Under the pieces are notes generated by a model, which was not told the origin of the DNA, did not search any database, and saw only the letters and a list, made by a program, of their open reading frames with translations. The position numbers and the translations under genes were made by a program. Positions 1 to 7,387 of a stretch of 64,000 nucleotides of DNA are shown here, piece after piece. Within the stretch, counting starts at the first letter, position 1. The number at the start of each line of letters is the position of its first letter. The stretch comes from Thiohalospira halophila DSM 15071 (GTDB taxonomy: Bacteria; Pseudomonadota; Gammaproteobacteria; Thiohalospirales; Thiohalospiraceae): positions 272,577-336,576 of the forward strand of contig NZ_FOMJ01000001.1 in NCBI RefSeq assembly GCF_900112605.1, in the 5' to 3' direction.

Positions 1-2
1 TG

Positions 3-188
3 CGCGAGACCTTCGAGGCCGCCCTGGCGGAACAGCCGGAGCCGGTGGCGCTGTTCAACGAATACCACGCCCTCATCGTCGCCCACGGCAAGGACATCTG
101 CCGGCCCCGGCCGCGCTGCTCGGAATGTGTCCTGGTTCAACGCTGTTCGCATGCGGAGCCGGTCCCGGAGATGGCGGAGAATGCTTGA
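3..188 (+). CDS. Endonuclease III-like HhH-GPD protein, C-terminal fragment
   Basis: Only the last 61 codons lie in the window; the gene starts upstream. The visible part ends in a four-cysteine cluster spaced C-x5-C-x2-C-x5-C, just after a stretch reading LFNEYHALIVAHGKDIC. That arrangement is the [4Fe-4S] loop at the C-terminus of the endonuclease III/MutY (HhH-GPD) superfamily of base-excision DNA glycosylases. The spacing differs by one residue from the C-x6-C of E. coli Nth, so it is probably one of the Nth-related paralogues and not Nth itself. The catalytic Lys/Asp region is outside the window, so activity cannot be judged. Confidence 0.65.
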   Translation, partial: RETFEAALAEQPEPVALFNEYHALIVAHGKDICRPRPRCSECVLVQRCSHAEPVPEMAENA

Positions 189-202
189 AGGGCACGCCAT
201 AT

Positions 203-223
203 TGTATATGCTGGAAATATACA
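203..223. promoter_or_regulatory. Palindromic operator in the brnTA promoter
   Basis: TGTATAT (203-209) and ATATACA (217-223) form perfect 7-bp inverted arms with a 7-bp spacer. They lie in a markedly AT-rich patch directly before the toxin start at 228 and overlap TATATG and AATATA, either of which could be a -10 element. BrnT-BrnA modules are known to repress their own promoter through an inverted repeat bound by BrnA. This is the natural candidate for that site; the assignment is inferred from position. Confidence 0.6.
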
Positions 224-227
224 GAGA

Positions 228-530
228 ATGATCGACTGGACGCAGGTTACTGGCTTTCAGTGGGACGACGGCAATAGTCGCAAGAATGTTGATAAGCATG
301 GTGTCACTCAGGGAGAGGCGGAGGCCATCTTCTTCCAGGCGCCACTGCTGGTTGCTCCTGACCCACGCAATAGCCAGCAAGAGGCCCGGTATCACGCCCT
401 GGGCAGGACGTTGGAAGGTCGCCGGCTCCATGTCCCTTTCACCCTGCGTGGCGAAGGGGCGCTCATCCGGGTCATCTCGGCGCGCGACATGCATCGGAAA
501 GAGAGGGCGCACTATGAACAGCACCGCTAA
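228..530 (+). CDS. brnT: BrnT family toxin (DUF497)
   Basis: This 100-residue protein matches the BrnT (DUF497) layout: an N-terminal FQWDDGNSRKNVDKHGV segment, a central acidic/hydrophobic strand region, and the C-terminal RVISARDMHRKERAHYE block. BrnT is a RelE-fold ribonuclease that inhibits translation as the toxin of a type II toxin-antitoxin pair. The gene overlaps the downstream BrnA-like antitoxin by 17 nt, which fits toxin-first order and translational coupling in this family. A palindrome lies immediately upstream, consistent with autoregulation. The conserved Arg/Lys/His residues are present, so it is probably active. Confidence 0.85.
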   Translation: MIDWTQVTGFQWDDGNSRKNVDKHGVTQGEAEAIFFQAPLLVAPDPRNSQQEARYHALGRTLEGRRLHVPFTLRGEGALIRVISARDMHRKERAHYEQHR

Positions 531-798
531 GCTGCCGGGAGACAATGCTTCCGAGGAAGAGGAGAGGGCCTTCTGGGAAGAGAACGATTCCAGTGAGGTG
601 ATCGATTGGGGTCAGGCAGAGTCGGTCACACTGCCCAATCTCAAGCCCTCCACGCGGACCATCTCCTTGCGCCTGCCAGAAGGACTGCTCGATCGGATCA
701 AGGTGGAGGCTCATAGGCGCGATATTCCGTATCAATCCCTGATCAAGGCCTGGCTGGCCGAGGCTGTCGAGCATTCGGGTGAGTACGGGGGGCGCTAG
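514..798 (+). CDS. brnA: BrnA/CopG-type antitoxin
   Basis: The frame reads 94 residues from ATG 514, inside the toxin's last codons. An acidic N-terminal half contains the WEENDSSEVIDW segment typical of antitoxins paired with DUF497 toxins. The C-terminal half (about residues 48-90) reads TRTISLRLPEGLLDRIKVEA and then a helical region ending in IKAWLAEAV, as in the CopG/ribbon-helix-helix DNA-binding fold. It should neutralise BrnT and repress the shared promoter. The frame continues open upstream to 286, but the toxin occupies that stretch and 514 gives the normal antitoxin length. Confidence 0.8.
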   Translation: MNSTAKLPGDNASEEEERAFWEENDSSEVIDWGQAESVTLPNLKPSTRTISLRLPEGLLDRIKVEAHRRDIPYQSLIKAWLAEAVEHSGEYGGR

Positions 799-839
799 GT
801 CGGCGTTCTCGACCCAAGCAACCTGCAACGGATATAGCC

Positions 840-1139
840 ATGCGCCTGTCCGATGAACACAAGGCCCGGATCCGGGAGCTGGTCCACGAAACGGCCGGCG
901 AACGCGCTGAAGTTCGTGTCTTCGGTTCCCGCCTTCGGGACGATGTCCGCGGCGGCGACCTGGATCTTCTGGTCACCGTGGATGAGCGCGTGGCGAATCC
1001 GGCCCTCTTGAGGGCTCGACTGGAAGCGCGGATCAGTCGGGCCATGGACGGGCGTTCCGTGGATGTGGTGCTCCAGGCACCGAATCTCCAGGAAGGCGCT
1101 ATTCACCGCGTTGCAGCGGAAGAGGGGATTGCACTGTGA
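840..1139 (+). CDS. Orphan MNT-domain nucleotidyltransferase
   Basis: A 99-residue minimal nucleotidyltransferase. The signature is intact: GS at residues 29-30, then the metal-binding D40-x-D42 pair in a GGDLDLLV strand, and a third acidic position near RSVDVV. Proteins of this type usually work as MntA antitoxins that AMPylate a HEPN-domain HepT toxin. Here no HEPN partner follows; the next gene is a Nudix hydrolase after 26 nt. It starts 41 nt after brnA and may be the remnant of a second toxin-antitoxin module or act on a partner elsewhere. Another MNT gene with its HEPN partner lies near 14.6 kb. Confidence 0.75.
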   Translation: MRLSDEHKARIRELVHETAGERAEVRVFGSRLRDDVRGGDLDLLVTVDERVANPALLRARLEARISRAMDGRSVDVVLQAPNLQEGAIHRVAAEEGIAL

Positions 1140-1165
1140 TTCTGGTAACGAGCTAGGAAGCCTTC

Positions 1166-1582
1166 ATGCCCGCCCCCGAGACCCCGAACCTGGCCGCCGA
1201 CTGCATCATCGAGGTCACCGACCGCGAGGGGCCGGCCATCGTCCTCATCGAACGGCGCAACGAGCCGGCCGGCTGGGCGCTGCCCGGCGGCTTCGTGGAC
1301 GTGGGGGAGACGGTGGAGGCCGCGGCGGTGCGCGAGGCGGCCGAGGAGACGGGGCTCGCGGTCACCCTGGAGGGGCTGCTGGGGCTCTACTCGGCTCCGG
1401 ACCGCGACCCGCGGGGCCATACCGTAAGCGCCGTCTACATCGCCCGCGCCACCGGCGAGCCGGAGGGGCGCGATGACGCCCGTGCTGCCGCGGTGGTGGA
1501 TCCGCGCCACCCGCCGCGGCCGCTGGCCTTCGACCACGACCGGATCCTCGCCGACTACTGCAGTATTCGATTACCTTCTTGA
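1166..1582 (+). CDS. Nudix hydrolase
   Basis: This 138-residue protein is nearly all Nudix domain. The Nudix box is complete: G42-x5-E48-x7-R56-E57-x2-E60-E61-x-G63, in the order GGFVDVGETVEAAAVREAAEE. Nudix enzymes hydrolyse nucleoside diphosphates linked to another group. The preceding ERRNEPAGWALPGG segment resembles ADP-ribose/NADH pyrophosphatase-type members, but the substrate cannot be fixed from sequence. ATG 1166 is preceded by AGGAAG at good spacing. It stands alone between the MNT gene and trxA. Confidence 0.85.
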   Translation: MPAPETPNLAADCIIEVTDREGPAIVLIERRNEPAGWALPGGFVDVGETVEAAAVREAAEETGLAVTLEGLLGLYSAPDRDPRGHTVSAVYIARATGEPEGRDDARAAAVVDPRHPPRPLAFDHDRILADYCSIRLPS

Positions 1583-1607
1583 ATATCGACTGCGGTGGCT
1601 CCATAGT
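1579..1607 (+). promoter_or_regulatory. Putative sigma-70 promoter for trxA
   Basis: TTGAAT (1579-1584) and CATAGT (1602-1607) are separated by 17 bp, each matching the consensus at four of six positions. They overlap the end of the Nudix gene and would give a leader of about 60 nt before the thioredoxin start at 1675. Confidence 0.4.
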
Positions 1608-1674
1608 AGGTCATCGACCGCTGGCGGGACCCGTCCCACCGACCCCACACCTTTCGTCTTCAAGGAGCGCACCC

Positions 1675-2058
1675 ATGGCCACCGTCGAACTCACCAAGGA
1701 CAACTTCGAGCAGACCATCGAGGACAACGACATCGTCCTGGTGGACTTCTGGGCCTCCTGGTGCGGCCCCTGCAAGAACTTCGCGCCCATCTACGAAGAG
1801 GCCTCGGAGAACCACTCCGACATCGTCTTCGGCAAGGTGAACACCGAGGAGGAGCAGGAGCTGGCCGCGAGCTTCCAGATCCGCTCCATCCCGACCCTGA
1901 TGCTCTTCCGCCAGAAGGTGGTGCTCTTCTCCCAGGCCGGGGCCCTGCAGGGCTCCCAGCTGGAGGAGCTGATCCAGAAGGCGCGCGAGGTGGACATGGA
2001 GCAGGTCCACAAGGAAGTCGCCGAGCAGCAGGCGCAGCAGGCCGACGAGCAACAGTAA
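1675..2058 (+). CDS. trxA: Thioredoxin
   Basis: A 127-residue thioredoxin-fold protein with the redox motif W29-C30-G31-P32-C33 and the cis-proline segment RSIPTLM facing it. It should reduce protein disulfides in the cytoplasm using thioredoxin reductase. It is longer than the usual ~108 residues: the extra 20 or so are a charged, glutamine-rich helical tail (EVAEQQAQQADEQQ). ATG 1675 is chosen because an AAGGAG ribosome site precedes it; the upstream in-frame codons to 1579 look non-coding. It has its own likely promoter and terminator, so it is probably monocistronic. Confidence 0.92.
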   Translation: MATVELTKDNFEQTIEDNDIVLVDFWASWCGPCKNFAPIYEEASENHSDIVFGKVNTEEEQELAASFQIRSIPTLMLFRQKVVLFSQAGALQGSQLEELIQKAREVDMEQVHKEVAEQQAQQADEQQ

Positions 2059-2114
2059 GCCGGGAGCCAGCGGGGGCTGCCGCTGGCGGCAGAGCGCCCC
2101 GCATGGCACAGTAG

Positions 2115-2147
2115 GGACCCGTCCCCGCAGGGGAGCGGGTCCTTTTT
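2115..2147 (+). terminator. Rho-independent terminator after trxA
   Basis: GGACCCG (2115-2121) pairs with CGGGTCC (2136-2142) around an internal CCCC/GGGG hairpin, followed directly by TTTTT (2143-2147). It lies 57 nt past the trxA stop and before the next gene at 2163. Confidence 0.85.
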
Positions 2148-2162
2148 GTGTGGAGTTCGTGC

Positions 2163-2888
2163 ATGTCCATCGTCGACGACTATATCTGCCGCGAAGGCGA
2201 TACCGTCCGGGTTGGTGCCGAGGCGGCAAGCCGGTTCGCCAAGGAGGTAGCCGGCGATTTCAATCCCATTCACGACCCCGACAACCGGCGATTCTGCGTG
2301 CCCGGCGATCTCCTCTTCGCCCTGGTGGTGGGCCACTACGGCCTCTCCCCGCGGATGGAGTTTCGCTTCAACGGGATGGTCGGCGCCGATACCCCGCTGG
2401 CGCTGCCGGAGGCGGACGGCGAGATGACCATCGCCGATACCGATGGCCGGGAGTACCTCACCGTCGCCCGGGCGCCGGAGCCGCTGGCCGATCCGGCCGT
2501 CGCGGAGGCGCTGGTGCGCGGCTACGTCGCCTTCTCCGGGCAGAATTTCCCCTGGATCCTGCAGCCGCTCATGGCGGAGCAGGGAGTGATGTTCAACCCC
2601 GACCGCCCGCTCATCATCTATGACAGCATGGCCTTCGAGCTGCTGGAGGGGGAGGGCGGCCCCGATCTGGACGTGGAGCTGGCTGACAGCAGCATGGAGG
2701 TCGATGGCAAGCGCGGTGATGTCCATCTCGCCTTCCGGCTCACCAGTGGTGGCCGGACGGTGGGCCACGGCTCCAAGCGGCTGGTGGTCAGCGGCCTGCG
2801 CCCCTACGACGAGACGCGCATGGCCGAGATCATCGAGACGTTTGATGTCCGCAAGGCCGCCTACTTCGAAGAGGCCGGGGCCGTCTGA
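2163..2888 (+). CDS. DUF3581 family protein
   Basis: This 241-residue protein matches the uncharacterised DUF3581 family of gammaproteobacteria. It opens with a segment like AASRFAKEVAGDFNPIHD, which resembles the substrate-side helix of hotdog-fold (MaoC-like) dehydratases and thioesterases. A second half contains VSGLRPYDETRMAEIIETFDVRKAAYFEE. The NPIHD motif suggests a hotdog-fold, acyl-CoA-like role, but that is inference and no function is established. I prefer ATG 2163, five codons downstream of a weak GTG at 2148. The gene follows the trxA terminator and ends before a REP-like repeat. Confidence 0.75.
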   Translation: MSIVDDYICREGDTVRVGAEAASRFAKEVAGDFNPIHDPDNRRFCVPGDLLFALVVGHYGLSPRMEFRFNGMVGADTPLALPEADGEMTIADTDGREYLTVARAPEPLADPAVAEALVRGYVAFSGQNFPWILQPLMAEQGVMFNPDRPLIIYDSMAFELLEGEGGPDLDVELADSSMEVDGKRGDVHLAFRLTSGGRTVGHGSKRLVVSGLRPYDETRMAEIIETFDVRKAAYFEEAGAV

Positions 2889-2902
2889 AGTGCGTCTCCG
2901 TC

Positions 2903-2934
2903 GTTCCGGATGGCGCATCGCGCTGGTCCGGAAC
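2903..2934. repeat. REP-like palindrome (copy 1)
   Basis: GTTCCGGA (2903-2910) and TCCGGAAC (2927-2934) form outer arms around an imperfect TGGCGC/GCGC inner stem, followed by a CTCGAGAAC tail. The same outer arms and a similar tail recur near 58.0-59.5 kb, so this is one copy of a dispersed palindromic repeat. It sits between the DUF3581 gene and hemH. Confidence 0.7.
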
Positions 2935-3022
2935 CTCGAGAACAGGCCTGTTACGGCTGTACGGGCGCACGGGCCCATCCCGATCCAGAATAGGGCAGGT
3001 TCGAGTCCCACGAGGAGGCACC

Positions 3023-4120
3023 ATGGCCCGCTTTCGCGGCGAGCAGTACCACCACGGCGAAGGGGAGCGGCTCGGCATCCTGCTGACCAATCTCGGCACG
3101 CCTGACGCCCCCACTCCCTCGGCCCTGCGCCGGTATCTGGGCGAATTCCTCTGGGATCGGCGCGTGGTGGAGATCCCGCGGGCCGTCTGGTGGCTCATCC
3201 TCCACGGCATCATCCTGCGCACGCGGCCGAAGAAATCCGCCGCGGCCTACGCCGGCGTGTGGGGCGACGAGGGTTCGCCGCTCCTCGCCCACGGCCGCCG
3301 CCAGGCAAAGGCGCTGGAGACCGAACTGAACCAGCGGCTGCCGGGGCCGGTGAGCGTCTCCCTGGCCATGCGCTACGGCCAGCCCTCCATCCAGGCCGGG
3401 CTGGAGGAGCTGCACGCCGCCGGCGCCCGCCGGATCCTGGTGCTGCCGCTCTATCCCCAGTACGCCTCCGCCACCACCGGCTCCACCTTCGACAAGGTGA
3501 CCGAGGTGCTGCGCCAGTGGCGCTGGGTGCCGGAGGTCCGTTTCGTCCACCAGTACCACGACGATCCGGGCTACATCGCCGCCCTGGCCAGCTCCATCCG
3601 CGAGCACTGGGCCGAGCACGGCCGACCCCGGCGGCTGCTCATGTCCTTCCACGGCATCCCCGAGCGCGGGCGCGATGCCGGTGACCCCTACTTCTGCCAC
3701 TGCCACAAGACCGGCCGGCTGCTCGCCGAGGCGCTGGAGCTGGGCTCGGAGGAGTGGCAGGTGGCCTTCCAGTCCCGCTTCGGCAAGGCCAAGTGGATCG
3801 AGCCCTATACCGACGCGACCCTCACCGCCTGGGGCCGGGAAGGGCTGGAGCACGCCGACGTGGTCTGCCCCGGCTTCCCCGCCGACTGCCTGGAGACCCT
3901 GGAGGAGATCGGCGAGGAGAACCGCGAGTACTTCGAGGAAGCCGGTGGCGGGCAGTACCACTACATCCCGGCCCTCAACGACCGGGCCGACCACATCCAG
4001 GCCCTGGCCGCCCTGGCCACCCGCCACGTCGCCGGCTGGCCCGAGGCCGAGCGTGCCCCGGATCCCGAGGCGGCCGAGTCCAGCCGTCGCCGCGCCCTGG
4101 AACTGGGGGCGGCGGATTAG
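3023..4120 (+). CDS. hemH: Ferrochelatase
   Basis: This 365-residue protein is a full-length ferrochelatase, which inserts Fe2+ into protoporphyrin IX in the last step of haem synthesis. It opens with LGILLTNLGTPDAPTPSALRRYL. The conserved SFHGIP block places the metal-binding histidine at H210. The acidic patch that helps metal insertion is seen in ADVVCPGFPADCLETLEEI. A CxC region (FCHCHKT) follows the active-site strand. ATG 3023 is preceded by GAGGAGG. It is 15 nt upstream of the first V-type ATPase gene and could be co-transcribed with it, although a functional link is not obvious. Confidence 0.95.
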   Translation: MARFRGEQYHHGEGERLGILLTNLGTPDAPTPSALRRYLGEFLWDRRVVEIPRAVWWLILHGIILRTRPKKSAAAYAGVWGDEGSPLLAHGRRQAKALETELNQRLPGPVSVSLAMRYGQPSIQAGLEELHAAGARRILVLPLYPQYASATTGSTFDKVTEVLRQWRWVPEVRFVHQYHDDPGYIAALASSIREHWAEHGRPRRLLMSFHGIPERGRDAGDPYFCHCHKTGRLLAEALELGSEEWQVAFQSRFGKAKWIEPYTDATLTAWGREGLEHADVVCPGFPADCLETLEEIGEENREYFEEAGGGQYHYIPALNDRADHIQALAALATRHVAGWPEAERAPDPEAAESSRRRALELGAAD

Positions 4121-4135
4121 TCAGGGGCAACCACG

Positions 4136-4453
4136 ATGAGTGAGTACGACGACGATCCCGATGCCGCCATCCGCCGGGTGCTGGAGTCCGAGGAGGAGGT
4201 CCAGGACGCCATCCGGCAGTGCCGGGAAGAGGCGGAGGCGACGGTGGCCGAGGCCCGGGAGCGGGCCCAGCGGATCGGCGAGCGCGCCGATGACCGGATC
4301 CGGCGGCTCCACGAGTCCATGGCCGAATCGGGAGCCGAGGCGGCCAGCGAGGAGCCGACGGAGGAGGACTCTGCCGAGGTGGCGGCCCGGGAGCACCTCG
4401 CCGCCGCCGTCCGCGCCCTGGCCGATGACCTCCTGGACGGGGAGGGGTCTTGA
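4136..4453 (+). CDS. V/A-type ATPase coiled-coil stalk subunit (H/G-like)
   Basis: A 105-residue, highly charged, nearly all-helical protein: about 75 residues rich in Glu, Arg and Ala with no membrane segment. First position in a V/A-type ATPase operon and this composition fit the H (archaeal AhaH) or G-type peripheral-stalk subunit. That subunit pairs with subunit E to hold the catalytic head still. Family assignment rests on context and coiled-coil character, since such subunits diverge quickly. Its stop overlaps the TTG start of the next gene. Confidence 0.65.
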   Translation: MSEYDDDPDAAIRRVLESEEEVQDAIRQCREEAEATVAEARERAQRIGERADDRIRRLHESMAESGAEAASEEPTEEDSAEVAAREHLAAAVRALADDLLDGEGS

Positions 4454-5157
4454 CCGAGCCGGCGCTGGCCTACGTCATTGCCCGGGTCCGCGGCCGCCAG
4501 CGGACCTTTCCCGATGTGCAGGGCTGGCGCGCCCTGGAGGCGACCGGTGACGCCGATGCCCTGCTGGAGGCGGCCCGTTCCGGGCCCCTGCGCCCCTGGG
4601 TGGCGGGGCTGGACCGCACCGCCACGGCCACCGGCTACGAGCGCCGCCTGCGCGAGCGCTGGCTGGAGCACGCGGAGGAGGTCACCGGCTGGCTCCCCCG
4701 GCGCTGGCAGGCGGCGGCGCACTGGTTCGGCCATCTGCCCCGATTGCCGGTTCTGGTCCACCTCCTGCGCGACGGGGCGGCTCCCGCCTGGACCCTGGAG
4801 GATCCCGTCCTCTCCCCGGTGGCCCTGGGCGGGGATGCCGAGGGGCGCCGCGCTGCCCTGGCGCAGACCGCGCTGGCGCCGCTGGCGACCAGCGAGGTCG
4901 ATGAAATCGGCCGCGACTGGGCCGCGATCTGGCGCACCCACTGGGCGGAGCCCGACCATCTCGAACCGGCCCAGCGGGCCCTGACCGCCGCCCGCGGGGC
5001 CGCCGATCCGGCCTCTGCCACCCGGACCCTGCGCGGGGCCCTGCGCCGGGCCGGCACCAGCCCGGCGGCGGCCTTCCTCCACCTGGGACTGGCCGCCGTT
5101 CACCTCCAGCGCCTGCGCGGCCTGCTGGCAAGCCGCGCCCTGCGGGGGCCGGCATGA
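4450..5157 (+). CDS. Unassigned protein in the V-type ATPase operon (possible C-subunit counterpart)
   Basis: A 235-residue Arg/Ala-rich soluble protein starting at TTG 4450, overlapping the previous stop. I see no recognised motif. It is predicted to be helical, with many amphipathic segments and repeated aromatic-arginine clusters (ERRLRERWLEHAEE, LPRRWQAAAHWFG). The canonical subunit C, the central-stalk adaptor of about 330-350 residues that links head to rotor ring, is otherwise missing from this operon. By elimination this gene may fill that role, but it is much shorter and the homology is not visible. The start choice is supported by coupling to the upstream gene. Confidence 0.45.
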   Translation: MTEPALAYVIARVRGRQRTFPDVQGWRALEATGDADALLEAARSGPLRPWVAGLDRTATATGYERRLRERWLEHAEEVTGWLPRRWQAAAHWFGHLPRLPVLVHLLRDGAAPAWTLEDPVLSPVALGGDAEGRRAALAQTALAPLATSEVDEIGRDWAAIWRTHWAEPDHLEPAQRALTAARGAADPASATRTLRGALRRAGTSPAAAFLHLGLAAVHLQRLRGLLASRALRGPA

Positions 5158-5167
5158 GGGGGCCGGC

Positions 5168-7033
5168 ATGAGTCTGCGGACCCGCCAGGCGCGCTGGTTC
5201 GAGCTCCTCACCCAGCGCGCGGAGCTCCCCCGGGCGGTGGACTGCCTGGCCCACACCGGCGCCGTGGAGCTGGAGACCCGCTCCGAGGGGGAGGCCGAGC
5301 CGGCCGTGGCCGGCCTGGAAGAGGGGCTGGAGGAGTACCGCCAGCTCCAGGCCCGCTACGGCGACTACTTTCCCCCCGCCGAAGAGCGCCGCCCCGACGA
5401 GCATCCCGGCGTCCCGGAGGAGGTCTTTCGGGATGCCCTGGATCGCGTGCGTGCCTGGGCGAATGACGCGGATGCCGCGGTCCAGCGGCTGGAGGCCATC
5501 GCCGCCGAGGAGGCGGAGCTGGCCCGGGTGGCCGACTTCCTGGGCGGCCTGGGCGATGCCGATCTCCCCCTGGGCGCGCTGGCCAGGGAAGGGGAGTCGG
5601 TGGTCAGCACCGTCTTCCTCCTCCCGGCCGCGCTGGAGGAGGGGATGGAGAGCCTCCCCCCGGGGGTGATGACCCGCCGGGTTCCGGGGAGCGAGGCCAC
5701 CTACCTGCTGGCCGTGGGCCCCGCCGACGAGGTCGATACCCTGTATCGCCGGATCACCCGGGAGCGCGGCCAGCGTCTGAGATTGCCGCGGGAGCCGGGG
5801 GATACGCCGGCGGAGGCCCGGCAGACGGTGGCCCATCGCCGGGCCGAACTGGCCTCGGAGGCGGCCGACCTGCGCCGCCGACTGGACCGCCTGGCACGCC
5901 AGCACGGCCTCGCCGGCGCCGTGGGCGAGATCGAGCGGCTGCTCTGGTTCATCCGGACCGTGGATGCGGTACCGGTCTCCGAGAACTTCGCCTGGCTCAC
6001 CGGCTGGACCAGCGAGGAGGCCGCCGACCTCCAGGCCGCCCTGGCCGAGGCCGGAGTGGAGGGGGTGGTCCGGCTCACCGACCCGCCCCCCGGTGTTCAG
6101 CCGCCCCAGGTCTTCCACAACCCGGCCTGGGCGCGCCCCTTCGAGATCTTCGCCCGCCTGCTGGGTACGCCGGACCGCAACGAGGCGGATCCCAGCCGCC
6201 TGCTCGCCGTCCTGGTGCCGCTGCTGTTCGGCTACATGTTCGGCGATCTCGGCCAGGGGGCGGTCCTGGCCGCCCTGGGCTTCGGGCTGCGTCGGCGCTA
6301 CCCCGCCGCCGGGATCCTCATTCCGGCCGGTGTGGCCTCCATGGCCTTCGGCGCCCTCTACGGGAGCGTCTTCGCCCTGGAGATCCTGCCGCCGCTGTGG
6401 CTGCGTCCCATGGACGAGCCCCTGACCATCCTGCTGGTGCCGCTGGTGGGCGGGATCGTCATCCTCCTGCTGGGACTGCTGCTCAACGGCGTCGAGGCCT
6501 TCTGGGCCGGCCGCGTGGGGCTCTGGTGGCGCCAGGAGGCCGGTGTCCTGGTGGGCTACCTCGGCCTCATGGCGGGGCTGCTCCATCCCGCCGGCTTCGC
6601 GGTGGCCGGAGCCGGCCTGGTGTGGTACCTCTGGGGCGCCTGGTCCCGGGGCGGCGGGGAGGGCCGGTTGGCTACCCTGGGCGCCGACGCGGGGCGGCTG
6701 CTGGAGAGCGCCTTCCAGCTCGTCATCAACACCCTCTCCTTCGCCCGCGTGGGGGCCTTCGCCCTGGCCCACTCGGGGCTGGCGCTGGCGGTGGAGTCCC
6801 TGGCCCACGGGGCGGGGTTCATCGGGGCCGCGATCATCCTGGTGGCGGGGAATGTCGTCATCCTCGCCCTGGAGGGGCTGGTGGTCTCCATCCAGATCAC
6901 GCGCCTGATGCTCTTTGAATTCTTCGTGCGCTTCCTCCACGGCGGGGGGCGGCCCTTCCGGCCCCTGGCCGCTTCCCGCTCCAGCGGGGGAGGCGACTCA
7001 ACCAAGACCGACCCGGAAAGGAGCTCGACATGA
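5168..7033 (+). CDS. ntpI: V/A-type ATP synthase/ATPase subunit I
   Basis: This 621-residue protein has the two-part architecture of subunit I (subunit a equivalent). An N-terminal soluble half of about 330 residues is alpha/beta and coiled-coil. A C-terminal membrane half of about 290 residues has roughly seven helices, including the family block LLFGYMFGDLGQGAVL and the NTLSFARVGAFALAHSGL helix. The arginine in that helix (LSFARVG) is the expected half-channel residue that faces the rotor carboxylate. Subunit I forms the ion path and anchors the stator. It overlaps subunit K by 4 nt. Confidence 0.93.
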   Translation: MSLRTRQARWFELLTQRAELPRAVDCLAHTGAVELETRSEGEAEPAVAGLEEGLEEYRQLQARYGDYFPPAEERRPDEHPGVPEEVFRDALDRVRAWANDADAAVQRLEAIAAEEAELARVADFLGGLGDADLPLGALAREGESVVSTVFLLPAALEEGMESLPPGVMTRRVPGSEATYLLAVGPADEVDTLYRRITRERGQRLRLPREPGDTPAEARQTVAHRRAELASEAADLRRRLDRLARQHGLAGAVGEIERLLWFIRTVDAVPVSENFAWLTGWTSEEAADLQAALAEAGVEGVVRLTDPPPGVQPPQVFHNPAWARPFEIFARLLGTPDRNEADPSRLLAVLVPLLFGYMFGDLGQGAVLAALGFGLRRRYPAAGILIPAGVASMAFGALYGSVFALEILPPLWLRPMDEPLTILLVPLVGGIVILLLGLLLNGVEAFWAGRVGLWWRQEAGVLVGYLGLMAGLLHPAGFAVAGAGLVWYLWGAWSRGGGEGRLATLGADAGRLLESAFQLVINTLSFARVGAFALAHSGLALAVESLAHGAGFIGAAIILVAGNVVILALEGLVVSIQITRLMLFEFFVRFLHGGGRPFRPLAASRSSGGGDSTKTDPERSST

Positions 7034-7383
7034 TTCAGGCACAACGACGCGCGGCGGGACTCACCCTCCTGGCACTGCTGGCCGCCGTGGCCGGTACCGT
7101 TCTGGTCTTCGCCGCGCCGCAGGCGCTGGCCGCGGCCGCCGGGGGGGAGAACGCCATCGACCCCGGGGTCCGCCAGTGGGGCTACATCGCCGCCGCCCTG
7201 GCCACCGGCCTCTCGTCCCTGGCCGCCGGCTATGCAGTGGCGGCGGTGGGTTCGGCGGCGGTGGGGGCCATCGCCGAGAATCCCGATCTGCTGGGCCGGC
7301 TGCTGGTCTTCGTGGGCCTGGCGGAGGGGATCGCCATCTACGGCCTCATCGTCTCCATCCTGATCCTCAACCAGCTCGGCTAG
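7030..7383 (+). CDS. ntpK: V/A-type ATPase proteolipid subunit K (c ring)
   Basis: A 117-residue hydrophobic protein. Residues 8-38 look like a leader-like helix ending AQALA. The remainder is one hairpin of two membrane helices, with the ion-carrying carboxylate at E99 in GLAEGIAIYGLI. Many V/A-type K subunits are two fused hairpins, but this one has only a single hairpin and so one carboxylate per two helices, as in F-type c and many archaeal A-type rings. No glutamine partner typical of Na+-binding rings is evident in helix 1, so proton coupling is more likely; that is inference. Confidence 0.9.
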   Translation: MIQAQRRAAGLTLLALLAAVAGTVLVFAAPQALAAAAGGENAIDPGVRQWGYIAAALATGLSSLAAGYAVAAVGSAAVGAIAENPDLLGRLLVFVGLAEGIAIYGLIVSILILNQLG

Positions 7384-7387
7384 GGCC

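Noticed and set aside
2990-3025. GGTTCGAGTCCCACGAGGAGGCACC looks like the T-arm and acceptor end of a tRNA.
   Set aside because: The T-stem does not pair, no anticodon or D arm can be folded upstream, and the segment overlaps the hemH ribosome-binding site.
4682-6940. A 752-codon open frame on the minus strand opposite ATPase subunit I.
   Set aside because: The opposite strand encodes a well-matched subunit I; the antisense translation has no recognisable family and lacks a ribosome site.
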